Shown here: one piece after another, positions 34,833-43,507 of the stretch
Layout: every line of letters begins with the position of its first letter
Position numbering within the stretch: the stretch's first letter is position 1
Assembly: GCA_017640665.1 (NCBI GenBank)
Contig: JAEPQE010000001.1
Coordinates: 699,262-763,261, forward strand
From: Balneolaceae bacterium
GTDB taxonomy: Bacteria > Bacteroidota > Rhodothermia > Balneolales > Balneolaceae
Direction: 5' to 3'
DNA: 64,000 nucleotides
Position numbers and translations under genes: made by a program
The notes under the pieces: model-generated
What the model was told of the DNA's origin: nothing
Seen by the model: only the letters and a program-made list of their open reading frames with translations
The model's database searches: none

Positions 34833-35939
34833 TCAATCTCTGACTTTTGGCAGAATATGATTGAAAATCAAATTAAAGGTTTCAAGTTCAAGAACTGAGG
34901 AACCGCCTACACTGCTGGCGTTTCTCCAGTCATTGGTAGTCACAATCACAAGATTTTTAGCCGGCACTACATAAATGAATTGTCCTCCATATCCCCAGGC
35001 TAAATAACCGGCTTTTTGAGTATCATCGATTTCTTTCACCCACCATAAATAACCGTACGTATAATTTTGAAGATCGCCATAATCTGCTCTCCAATCATAG
35101 TAAGGAGCTGTTGATTCATACACCCAGTTTTCTTCAATAATTTGATCTTCTCCTGACCTTCCATCCTGCAGCATTAATTGACCTATTCGGGCAAGATCTC
35201 TGGTTCTCGATCTAATTCCTGCACCTCCATTTTTATATCCATTGCTCATTGTTTCCCAATACGCTTGCTCAACTCCTATTTTCGAAAAGAAATATTCCTC
35301 AGCAAAGTTGTCTAAACCTATTCCAGACCCTTCCTGAATAATTACTCCTAAAAGATGAACAGCCGCAGAGTTATAAGTGAATTCCGATCCAGGCTCGTTA
35401 ATCAGTTCCCGATTTAGTAAAAATTCAATATGCTGATCCGATCGAACCCAATCCACAAAATCATTTCCGCTATTTTCGAGCCACTCGAAGCCGGAAGACA
35501 TCGTAAGCAAATGAATAATTTTTATTTCTTTCTGCTCTTCACTTAATTCAAAACCTGTATCCTTCAGATACTTCCAAATTGGGTCTTCGAGACTCGTTAT
35601 AAATCCTTCTTTTATTGCAATATGCGTGAGTAATGAAATAATACTTTTAGTTACTGATCTTACATCGTGGAGAGATGTTTTTGATTGGTCTCTGAAATAT
35701 TCCTCAAACACAATTTTTCCGTCCCGAATAATAGCCAGACTAGTAAGTCGCTCCATTTTTGAAGCTTTCTCTGATATGCTTTTCAAGTTTTCAACCCCAC
35801 TAAGCGATGGCTCAGAAACAACCCAGGGATCGGAAAGATTTATCTCAGAATATTCCTCGCGAATAATTATCTCTGCTTGATTAACAGAACAAGATGTCAG
35901 AAATAGGAGTGTGAGGATAAGCTTATAAGATCTAATCAT
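34833..35939 (-). CDS. serine hydrolase lipoprotein (beta-lactamase class C/PBP4* family)
   Basis: The 368-residue protein has a lipobox LLFLTSC (Cys17). It has the SxxK nucleophile SVTK (95-98), the second motif as YNS in FTYNSAAVHLLG (Y-x-S rather than Y-x-N) and WGYGGQF in place of HTG. Typical LTMSSGFEW and GGAGIRSRTRDLARIGQLML segments are present. Family members are D-Ala-D-Ala peptidases, esterases or beta-lactamases; the changed second and third motifs favour an esterase or peptidase. It lies 12 bases downstream of mnmE on the same strand. Confidence 0.85.
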   Translation of the reverse strand: MIRSYKLILTLLFLTSCSVNQAEIIIREEYSEINLSDPWVVSEPSLSGVENLKSISEKASKMERLTSLAIIRDGKIVFEEYFRDQSKTSLHDVRSVTKSIISLLTHIAIKEGFITSLEDPIWKYLKDTGFELSEEQKEIKIIHLLTMSSGFEWLENSGNDFVDWVRSDQHIEFLLNRELINEPGSEFTYNSAAVHLLGVIIQEGSGIGLDNFAEEYFFSKIGVEQAYWETMSNGYKNGGAGIRSRTRDLARIGQLMLQDGRSGEDQIIEENWVYESTAPYYDWRADYGDLQNYTYGYLWWVKEIDDTQKAGYLAWGYGGQFIYVVPAKNLVIVTTNDWRNASSVGGSSVLELETFNLIFNHILPKVRD

Positions 35940-35951
35940 GTTGCTCGCATT

Positions 35952-37328
35952 TTACTTCCCGATACAAAACCGGGAAAAAATTGAATCCAGAATATGCTCG
36001 TTAGTAATTTCCCCGGTGATAGTTCCCAGCTCATTCAAGGCAGCCCGTAAATCGATCGAAAGGAAATCGCCGGTCATTCCCTGTGCAAGACTCTGAAGTG
36101 CCGCCCTGACTTGCTCCTGAGCTTTTTGGAGGGCATCGCGATGACGGGTAGATGTTACCAGTAAACTTGATGCATCATAATGCTTGTTTTCTAAAGCCCG
36201 ATCTTTAAGAAGCTTTTTGAGCTCGTCAATTTGCTCACCTTCAGTTGCGGAAATTTTTAAATCGAATTCGATACGCCACTCCTGATCAGCTTCGATATCT
36301 GCCTTCGTTCCAATCAGAATAAATGGGGATTCACCAGCACGTTTCTGAAACTCTGCAATTTCCGTTCGCTCTTCATCACTGAAAGCATGAGATAAATCTT
36401 TTAGATAGATGACCAGATCAGCTTGTTCAAAAGCTTTTTGTGATCTCTTTACCCCCTCAGCCTCCACAATATCTTCTGTCTCTCTGAGTCCAGCAGTATC
36501 AATCAGCTTGAAAAGTAGCCCGTCAAAATTACAATCCACATCAATAGTGTCTCGGGTAGTCCCGGCTATATCGGTCACAATCGCCCGGTCGCTTCCAACC
36601 AGCGTATTCAGCAAGGTAGATTTACCGGCATTCGGACGACCGATCAATACGGTCTTTACCCCATCTTTTACCAACCTTCCGGTTTCATAAGTCTCTAACA
36701 AGCTTGAGATTTCAGAGTCTACATCTTCCAGTAGTTTCTGTAGCTGTTCTTTATTTGCGAACTCTACATCCTCTTCAATGAAATCCAGTTCTAATTCCAC
36801 CATTGCTGTTGCATCAATAATCTGTTGTCTGAATTTCTTAACATGCTCGCCCAGCCTTCCTTCCAGTTGTTGATGAGCCGCATCCACTGCTTTCAAGCTT
36901 TTTGCATGAATTAAATCTGCTACTGCCTCTGCCTGATCCAAATCCAACTTACCGTTCAGAAAAGCCCGTTGAGTAAATTCTCCAGCTACTGCCGATCTCA
37001 CTCCTAGCTCTAATATCGTTTCCAGTACTTTTTGAGTTACAAGAACTCCACCGTGGCAAGAAATTTCTACCGTTTCTTCTCCTGTGTAAGATCGGGGTAA
37101 ATGAAAAAGTGTCACTAAGACCTCATCAACAGGTAGCTCTTTCCTGTCTACAATTTTGCCAAAATGAACTGTGTGTGATTCTTGCTTGCTAAGATCTTTT
37201 CCGTGGAACGCTTTATTTACTTTTTTGATGGAGTCTTTCCCGGAAATGCGGATAACAGCAATCCCTCCTTCACCTACAGGAGTTGCGATAGCCGCGATGG
37301 GATATTGTTGATTGATTTCTGAATGCAT
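35952..37328 (-). CDS. mnmE: tRNA modification GTPase MnmE
   Basis: The 458-residue protein (from ATG 37328; a TTG six bases earlier is possible) matches MnmE: an N-terminal folate-binding domain opening with IAAIATPVGEGGIAVIRISG, a helical domain, and an inserted G domain with GRPNAGKSTLLN, DIAGTTRDT, DTAGLRETED and GTKAD. It ends with the essential C-terminal FCIGK. With MnmG it makes the cmnm5 modification at U34 of tRNAs. A TATCTTTG promoter box ends just before the ATG. Confidence 0.95.
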   Translation of the reverse strand: MHSEINQQYPIAAIATPVGEGGIAVIRISGKDSIKKVNKAFHGKDLSKQESHTVHFGKIVDRKELPVDEVLVTLFHLPRSYTGEETVEISCHGGVLVTQKVLETILELGVRSAVAGEFTQRAFLNGKLDLDQAEAVADLIHAKSLKAVDAAHQQLEGRLGEHVKKFRQQIIDATAMVELELDFIEEDVEFANKEQLQKLLEDVDSEISSLLETYETGRLVKDGVKTVLIGRPNAGKSTLLNTLVGSDRAIVTDIAGTTRDTIDVDCNFDGLLFKLIDTAGLRETEDIVEAEGVKRSQKAFEQADLVIYLKDLSHAFSDEERTEIAEFQKRAGESPFILIGTKADIEADQEWRIEFDLKISATEGEQIDELKKLLKDRALENKHYDASSLLVTSTRHRDALQKAQEQVRAALQSLAQGMTGDFLSIDLRAALNELGTITGEITNEHILDSIFSRFCIGK

Positions 37329-37331
37329 CCC

Positions 37332-37339
37332 CAAAGATA
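37332..37339 (-). promoter_or_regulatory. TAnnTTTG box abutting the mnmE start
   Basis: Minus-strand TATCTTTG, whose final G is only three bases before the ATG at 37328. If used, transcription would begin at or next to the start codon (leaderless mRNA). No good -33 TTTG lies at normal spacing. Confidence 0.35.
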
Positions 37340-37518
37340 CAAAGTTCTGGCTTTTACTTTGCTTTACACAAAACCCTCAATTTCTGTGATAAGGCGCTTC
37401 ATTTTGTGCTGGTTTGTTAAACTTAATAAATATGCATCCCGTAGCCTTTTTCATAGTAGTTCCTCCTTTGGTCAGGGAGAAGTACAAAGCATTTAACTAC
37501 CAACCAATGGATATAATT

Positions 37519-38169
37519 ATGAAATCAAAAGCACTTCTTACCCTCTTATTATTAAGTTTATTTGCAGTTACAGCTGCCGCACAGGACAATCCTGAATATG
37601 ATTTATTTGTTGCCGCAAATAATGGAGATGACAAGTCTATTGAAACCATCATTTATGACGGAATTGATCCGAATATTGCCGATCAGCATGGAAATACTCC
37701 GATGTATTATGCTGCAAAGAATAATCAGACAAGCTCTATTCTTAAACTCGCTGAGCTTGGAGCAAATGTAAACACGATAAATACCTCAGAGAATACTCCT
37801 TTGGTTGTCGCCGCTAATAAAGGAAATACCAATGCAGTTAAAGCTTTGTTATCGAAAGGTGCTTTTGTGGACCACGTCCGTGAAGATGGATTCACCGCAG
37901 TGCACATTGCATCACTTAAAGGACACTACGAAACATTGTCGGTACTCCTTTCTTATTATGCTGATCCTAACATTATGAGCGAAAGCGGTGTGAGTCCTCT
38001 TATGCTGGCAACATCAAAAGGACATACTGAAATCGTAAAATTACTTTTGGAACATTCTGCGAAAGATGTCCCGAATACCAATGGAGAAACTGCCTTAAGC
38101 TGGGCTAAATCATCCGGTGAAACTGAAATCGCTGAACTCATCGAAACAACATCTACTGTTTTTAAGTAG
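37519..38169 (+). CDS. exported ankyrin-repeat protein
   Basis: I place the start at ATG 37519, giving a 216-residue protein that opens with a clean signal peptide (MKSKALLTLLLLSLFAVTAAA-Q). Upstream in-frame ATGs at 37414, 37432 and 37507 would bury it. Five to six ankyrin repeats follow (GNTPMYYAAKNN, ENTPLVVAANKGN, GFTAVHIASLKGH, GVSPLMLATSKGH, GETALSWAKSSGE). Periplasmic location is likely. Ankyrin proteins bind partner proteins; none is identifiable. A terminator follows. Confidence 0.85.
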   Translation: MKSKALLTLLLLSLFAVTAAAQDNPEYDLFVAANNGDDKSIETIIYDGIDPNIADQHGNTPMYYAAKNNQTSSILKLAELGANVNTINTSENTPLVVAANKGNTNAVKALLSKGAFVDHVREDGFTAVHIASLKGHYETLSVLLSYYADPNIMSESGVSPLMLATSKGHTEIVKLLLEHSAKDVPNTNGETALSWAKSSGETEIAELIETTSTVFK

Positions 38170-38188
38170 ATGATGTAGTTTGAAAATA

Positions 38189-38227
38189 AAAGGCTTCTCA
38201 TGTGGTAATGAGAAGCCTTTCTTTATT
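38189..38227 (+). terminator. intrinsic terminator of the ankyrin gene
   Basis: A perfect 13-bp stem AAAGGCTTCTCAT/ATGAGAAGCCTTT (38189-38201 and 38208-38220) then TCTTTATTT. It may also serve the convergent transporter gene. Confidence 0.85.
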
Positions 38228-38255
38228 TAAATCCGAATTTTCCTGAATGCAATCT

Positions 38256-39785
38256 TTAGTGTACGTTACCCATCATTCTTTTTAGAATTGGAGATAGAAT
38301 GAACACAATTACAGATGCTCCCAAGGCATACTTGGCAATTAAATCGAATCCACCTATGTAAGTTCCTAGCGTAGCCAAACCGCTTACATTAATATCAGTA
38401 CTTTCAATAGCGAGCTGTTTACCTATAAAACCTACTACCTGGAAAGCATAAGCTGAGGAAAGGAACCATACACCCATCATAAAGGCAACAATTCGCTTTG
38501 GAGAAAGATCTGTAATTTTAGATAACCCAACGGGTGACATAAACAACTCACCAACTGATAAAAGGAAATACATCACTATCAAATATGAAAATGGCACCAT
38601 TCCATTCTCATCTGCACTATTACCACTTAATGCAAGTATGTAAAAACTAATGCCGGCTAAGGCTAAGCCCGTAGCAAATTTATAAGGCGTTCTTGGATTT
38701 AGATTCTTCCTGCTCAGGTATCCCCAAAGCAACGATATTGGGATTGACAGAATAATAATCCACATAGAATTTAATGCATTGGTTTGAGCGGCATCAATCC
38801 AAACCAGATTCACATTCCTTGCGGCAAACAGCGTTATCACGCTCCCCGAAAGCTCATGAAACCCCCAAAAAATAGTCATGAAAAGTGTAATGAAAACGGC
38901 TACAATCAGCTTTTTTCGCTCTTCGGGTGTACACTTAGACATTATGTATCCCAGATAAATCAGAATCCCTACACCTATGATTTTGAAAATCAGATTTACA
39001 ATGTTTTGTTCTCCGAGAAAAGTGCCTCCTCCACCTATGTCCTGATATGATGAAAGCAAGTAAGCAATCGCCGGAGCAGACAAGAATGCGAGAACAGGAA
39101 CAAGGATCTTTTGTTGTACTCCAAATACTCTCTTCTCGTACGCGCCATTATTCGGAGGTAACCCTTTATCTCCGAATACATTTTTTTTAATTCCACTCCA
39201 AAAGAAAATAAGTCCGGTTAACATCCCAACACCAGCAAGGCCAAATCCATAATGCCAGCCATATTCTCTACCAAGCCATCCGCAAAGTAATGGTGCTACG
39301 AAACCCCCAATATTAATCCCCATATAGAAAATCGTAAATCCTGAGTCCTTTCTGGTATCTCCATCTTTATACAGAGAGCCAACAAAAGTGGAAATATTTG
39401 GTTTAAAAAATCCATTTCCAACTACGATAAATGCCAGTGCCAGATAGAATGTAACGTTCCCCGGAATTGCCAAAACAAAATGCCCCAGCGCCATTAAAAC
39501 ACCTCCCAAAAATACAGACTGGCGCATCCCTAAAATTGAGTCTGATATCCGTCCACCTACAACAGTTGAAGCATATACAAGAGAACCGTAAGACGCATAA
39601 ACAGCAGCTGCAGCTATATCCCGGGTGGCTAATGCTTCAAAAACTTCATTAACCATATATAGCGTAAGCAAAGCACGCATACCATAGAAACTAAACCGTT
39701 CCCATAGCTCCGCAAAAAATAGATAAAAAAGTCCTTTTGGATGTCCCAACATTTCTTGCTGAGAACTATTAACCTGGCTTGTCAT
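38256..39785 (-). CDS. POT/PTR2-family proton-coupled peptide transporter
   Basis: The 509-residue protein has about 12-14 membrane segments. It carries the POT signatures ELWERFSFYGMRALL (ExxERFxYY-like), GGRISDSILGMRQSV, FYMGINIGGFVAPLL and GELFMSPVGLSKITDLSPKRI. It imports di- and tripeptides with protons, a sensible partner for the many secreted peptidases in this window. The gene stands alone on the minus strand. Confidence 0.92.
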   Translation of the reverse strand: MTSQVNSSQQEMLGHPKGLFYLFFAELWERFSFYGMRALLTLYMVNEVFEALATRDIAAAAVYASYGSLVYASTVVGGRISDSILGMRQSVFLGGVLMALGHFVLAIPGNVTFYLALAFIVVGNGFFKPNISTFVGSLYKDGDTRKDSGFTIFYMGINIGGFVAPLLCGWLGREYGWHYGFGLAGVGMLTGLIFFWSGIKKNVFGDKGLPPNNGAYEKRVFGVQQKILVPVLAFLSAPAIAYLLSSYQDIGGGGTFLGEQNIVNLIFKIIGVGILIYLGYIMSKCTPEERKKLIVAVFITLFMTIFWGFHELSGSVITLFAARNVNLVWIDAAQTNALNSMWIIILSIPISLLWGYLSRKNLNPRTPYKFATGLALAGISFYILALSGNSADENGMVPFSYLIVMYFLLSVGELFMSPVGLSKITDLSPKRIVAFMMGVWFLSSAYAFQVVGFIGKQLAIESTDINVSGLATLGTYIGGFDLIAKYALGASVIVFILSPILKRMMGNVH

Positions 39786-39958
39786 AATGAATAATAATTG
39801 AAGTTAGGATTAGAGCTTCATCAAAACTGCGTTGATGATACCTAAACCGATACTCGACCGCAAGCGTGTTTATGAAAAAGCGCTTCCACTTCTTGTTAAT
39901 TAGAGTGCAACATGATACGGCAGAATTCGTGTGAATGCAGGAACCTTATATTTTCTCT

Positions 39959-40435
39959 ATGGAACTACTTTGGATAGGACTTGGCGTAATTTGTATTCTG
40001 GCTGGATTAGCGGGAGCTTTTCTCCCTGTTATACCGGGCCTGCCTTTCAGTTATGCCGCTCTTTGGATTCTTCAACTAAGCGGTGTAGCCCAGTTTTCTA
40101 CTTTCTTTTTAGTCACTTGGGGTATCGTGGTGTTGGTAGTTCTTTTGCTGGAAAACCTAATTCCTGCTTATACCACCAAGAAATATGGTGGTTCAGTATA
40201 TGGGGTTACAGGAAGTACAATAGGAATGATTTTAGGGATGTTGTTCTTCCCTCCACTTGGCTTCTTCTTGGGTACATTGGTAGGTGCTTTTATTGGCGAA
40301 TTCATTTACAAGCAAGATGTAAATACAGCGCTTAAATCAGCCTGGGGATCTTTTATTGGATTCTTAACTGGAACCATGATTAAAGTTACCATAGCTGCTA
40401 TGATCGCCTTTTCTTTCTTTAAGGCGGTTTTTTAG
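39959..40435 (+). CDS. DUF456 membrane protein
   Basis: I start at ATG 39959 (158 residues, MELLWIGLG), because the first membrane helix begins there; an in-frame ATG at 39935 would add eight residues. About five hydrophobic segments, with the DUF456 pattern GLAGAFLPVIPGLPFSYAALW and Gly-rich repeats GGSVYGVTGSTIGMILG and GFFLGTLVGAFIGEF. The glycine zippers suggest tight helix packing. No function is established for the family. Confidence 0.82.
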   Translation: MELLWIGLGVICILAGLAGAFLPVIPGLPFSYAALWILQLSGVAQFSTFFLVTWGIVVLVVLLLENLIPAYTTKKYGGSVYGVTGSTIGMILGMLFFPPLGFFLGTLVGAFIGEFIYKQDVNTALKSAWGSFIGFLTGTMIKVTIAAMIAFSFFKAVF

Positions 40436-40536
40436 ATCTTAAAAATCTTTTTTACTCATTTTGAAACTAATTAAAATTTTAACTCGTCTATTTTACCTAC
40501 ATTTAGAAAGAAATTATAATTATTCTATTTATTGAT

Positions 40537-40866
40537 ATGGGAAAAAACAAACTTGGCGAATTTGAAGAGCTTGTACTTTTAGCTATCGGCGGACTTGATA
40601 ACGAAGCCTATACTGTATCAATCCAACAGTTATTGGAAGCTCACACTAATCGTTCGGTAAGCATGGGAGCTTTATATACTTCCCTGGAACGGCTTACCAA
40701 AAAGGGATTTTTAAAATCCAGTATGAGTAAACCTACTGCTGAGCGTGGAGGAAAAAGTAAACGCATTTATCGGGTTACTTATGCCGGTGAATCTGCTTTA
40801 CAGGAAGCGCGAATGATTCGGGATTCCCTTTGGAAAAAGTTTAACTGGAGTCCTGCATGGAGTTAA
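40537..40866 (+). CDS. PadR-family transcriptional regulator
   Basis: The 109-residue winged helix begins MGKNKLGEFEELVLLAIGGL. The recognition region is VSMGALYTSLERLTKKGFLKS and the wing is RGGKSKRIYRVTYAGESAL. It is a short PadR without the C-terminal dimerisation arm. Its stop is followed after one base by the permease gene. Pairing of short PadRs with permeases that carry a prefix domain is a recurrent arrangement in Bacteroidetes, suggesting local control of the transporter. Confidence 0.9.
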   Translation: MGKNKLGEFEELVLLAIGGLDNEAYTVSIQQLLEAHTNRSVSMGALYTSLERLTKKGFLKSSMSKPTAERGGKSKRIYRVTYAGESALQEARMIRDSLWKKFNWSPAWS

Positions 40867-40867
40867 T

Positions 40868-43507
40868 ATGAAAACAGGCAATAAGAACTCTCCTCCTAAA
40901 CTGGCAAAATGGATACTTAGCATCAGCGTTGCCTGGAAATTTAAAGAAGAAGCAGAAGCCGATTTAGATGAACTTTTTCAAATCCGTCTTTCGAATCATG
41001 GAGCAGCATACGCCCGAAGACAATACTGGAAAGATGTGCTGAGTATCTGGACCAGAAGAAGCTGGTTCGAAGAATTCCAATTTACTAACCTAAACACTTA
41101 TTCCATGTTTAAAAACTATATGAAAGTGACATTCAGATCACTTAAAAAGCAAAAGGTATATTCCTTTATTAATGTATTCGGGTTAGCAATTGGACTAGCC
41201 TTCTGTGCACTCATATTTTTATATGTGCAAGACGAACTCACCTATGACCGTTTCCATGAAAATAGTGATCGGGTTTTTCGGGTTGAGCAGCGATATTTTG
41301 AGGCAAATGGATCAGTTAGATATGATGGAGCTAATGGCCCCATACCTTTAGCCCCCACACTTAAACAAGAGATACCGGGGGTAGAAGCTTACACAAGAGA
41401 AAGAAGACTTTTTCATTATGTTAAATCAGATAATGAAGCTATTCGGGAAGTGGTTCACTATGCCGATGAAGACTTGTTTAAAATATTCAGTTTTCCATTT
41501 ATCTCCGGAGATCCGGAGACAGCTTTAAGTAATACGAATTCTGCTGTAATTACTGAAGAGATTGCGTTTAAATATTTTGGAAAAATAAATGCTGTTGGAG
41601 AATCTATAAAAATCAGAAAGGAAGAATCTTTTGAAGATTTTTTGATTACAGGCGTGGTTGGAAGCTATCCTGAGAACTCAACTTTCCGGTTCAATATTCT
41701 ACTATCGATTAGAGGAGAAGCTTATTATCGACCACCTTACATAGATCGTTGGAATATGAACTTGTACAGAACATTTATCATGTTGGAAGAACAAGTAGAC
41801 GCTGACCAACTAAAGCAACCATTGGCGGACTTCCGCGAACGTTATGTTGGGGAGCACAACCAAATACTGAGAGAAAGATATAAAATCCCTGAAGATCAAC
41901 TGGCAAGTACTTACCACTTGAATCCATTACCGGAAATTCACCTGAACTCAGTAAGTGATCCCTTGTATTCATATATCCTTTCCGGGATTGCCATTGCAAT
42001 TCTGCTCATTGCCTGCATCAATTTTATGACACTTTCTATTGGAAGATCTTCTAAACGCTCTAAAGAAGTTGGCATGAGAAAAGTAGTAGGTGCATTCCGA
42101 CACCAGCTTATGTTCCAATTCTGGGGAGAAGCCTTTCTGATTTGTGGTATTTCCATGATTTTGGGAATACTGCTTGCTGAGGGGTTTCTACCTGTTTTCA
42201 ACTCATTAAGTGGGAAAACCTTAGCATTTAATTACCTCGAAAACTGGAGTACTCTTGTTGTTTTGTTTGGATTTTTGGTTATAACAGGTTTTGTGGCAGG
42301 AAGTTATCCGGCTGTAATTTTATCCAGTTTTAAACCTGTTACAACTTTGAAGGGATCACTAAAACTAAGTGGGTCGAATTTCTTCACTAAGTCTCTGGTA
42401 TCTTTACAATTCGCTCTTTCTGTGATGTTGATCATCAGTACTCTTGTAATGAAAAATCAGTTGCAATTTATACGTTCTCAGGACTTGGGATATAATACCG
42501 AGCATGTGGTATACATCCCACTAAATCGGTTGGATGGATTAGAAGTTGCGAATGATTTTCGAACTGCAATTGGAGGCCATACAGATATTGTAGATATCAC
42601 TGCTACCGGAGTAGCGGTTGGGTTTCAGGGATCTTATGGATATGGAAAAGAATACAATGGAGAGGTGAAATATATCAATGTGTTTACGGTTGAAAGTAAT
42701 TATATAGATTTCATGGGCATGGAGTTGATAGCAGGAAGAAACTTCAATCCCAACTTAGCCACAGATTCTACTGAATCGGTTATAATTACAGAGACCTTTG
42801 CCAGAGAGTTCGGATTGGACGATCCGATTGGAAAACAAATTCCCGCACTCACCCCTGGAGAAGACGATCATGGCGGAGCCATTATTGTAGGAATGGTCAA
42901 AGATCATTATTTCCAGTCTCTTTATGATGAAATGGATCCCGCTTTTCTAACGATGAATTCTGCATGGGGGCATGGAAATTTATTGATTCGAATCAGCCCG
43001 GAAAATATTCAGGAAACGATTGCTATGATCGAAGATACCTGGAAGACTTTTGTACCTGAGATTCCCTTAAATTATCGCTTCTTGGAGGAGGACATGTACG
43101 AAGAATATGCTAACGATGAGCGATGGTCTACCATTATTAATTACTCTTCACTATTTGCCATTTTTATCGCTTGCCTGGGATTGTTTGGATTGGTGACTCT
43201 GACCGTTTCAAGCCGGATTAAAGAAGTTGGAATCCGTAAAGTTCTGGGAGCTTCTGTTTTACAGATATCCGGTTTATTTGCCAAAGACTTCATTAAACTG
43301 ATTGCGATTGGAGTACTCATTGCTTCCCCAATAGCTTGGTATGCCATGAACGAATGGTTGATGAATTTTGCCTACCATATTTCTATCGGACCGATGCATT
43401 TCGTATTGGCAACGCTTCTTATACTGTTTATAGCGATGGCAACCATTAGTTTTCAAACTATAAAAGCAGGATTAACGAATCCTGCTGAAACCCTATCAAA
43501 TGAATAA
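40868..43507 (+). CDS. ABC transporter permease (MacB/FtsX type) with N-terminal permease-prefix domain
   Basis: The 879-residue protein has a soluble prefix (about 1-75, EEAEADLDELFQIRLSNHGAAYARRQYWKDVLSIW) characteristic of PadR-linked permeases. Two FtsX/MacB repeats follow, each with a periplasmic MacB core domain and membrane helices near 98-118, 365-390, 420-445, 460-485 and 505-530 and, at the end, 758-780, 810-835 and 845-870. No ATPase gene is adjacent, so the ATP-binding subunit must be encoded elsewhere. The stop directly abuts the convergent M14 gene. Confidence 0.88.
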   Translation: MKTGNKNSPPKLAKWILSISVAWKFKEEAEADLDELFQIRLSNHGAAYARRQYWKDVLSIWTRRSWFEEFQFTNLNTYSMFKNYMKVTFRSLKKQKVYSFINVFGLAIGLAFCALIFLYVQDELTYDRFHENSDRVFRVEQRYFEANGSVRYDGANGPIPLAPTLKQEIPGVEAYTRERRLFHYVKSDNEAIREVVHYADEDLFKIFSFPFISGDPETALSNTNSAVITEEIAFKYFGKINAVGESIKIRKEESFEDFLITGVVGSYPENSTFRFNILLSIRGEAYYRPPYIDRWNMNLYRTFIMLEEQVDADQLKQPLADFRERYVGEHNQILRERYKIPEDQLASTYHLNPLPEIHLNSVSDPLYSYILSGIAIAILLIACINFMTLSIGRSSKRSKEVGMRKVVGAFRHQLMFQFWGEAFLICGISMILGILLAEGFLPVFNSLSGKTLAFNYLENWSTLVVLFGFLVITGFVAGSYPAVILSSFKPVTTLKGSLKLSGSNFFTKSLVSLQFALSVMLIISTLVMKNQLQFIRSQDLGYNTEHVVYIPLNRLDGLEVANDFRTAIGGHTDIVDITATGVAVGFQGSYGYGKEYNGEVKYINVFTVESNYIDFMGMELIAGRNFNPNLATDSTESVIITETFAREFGLDDPIGKQIPALTPGEDDHGGAIIVGMVKDHYFQSLYDEMDPAFLTMNSAWGHGNLLIRISPENIQETIAMIEDTWKTFVPEIPLNYRFLEEDMYEEYANDERWSTIINYSSLFAIFIACLGLFGLVTLTVSSRIKEVGIRKVLGASVLQISGLFAKDFIKLIAIGVLIASPIAWYAMNEWLMNFAYHISIGPMHFVLATLLILFIAMATISFQTIKAGLTNPAETLSNE

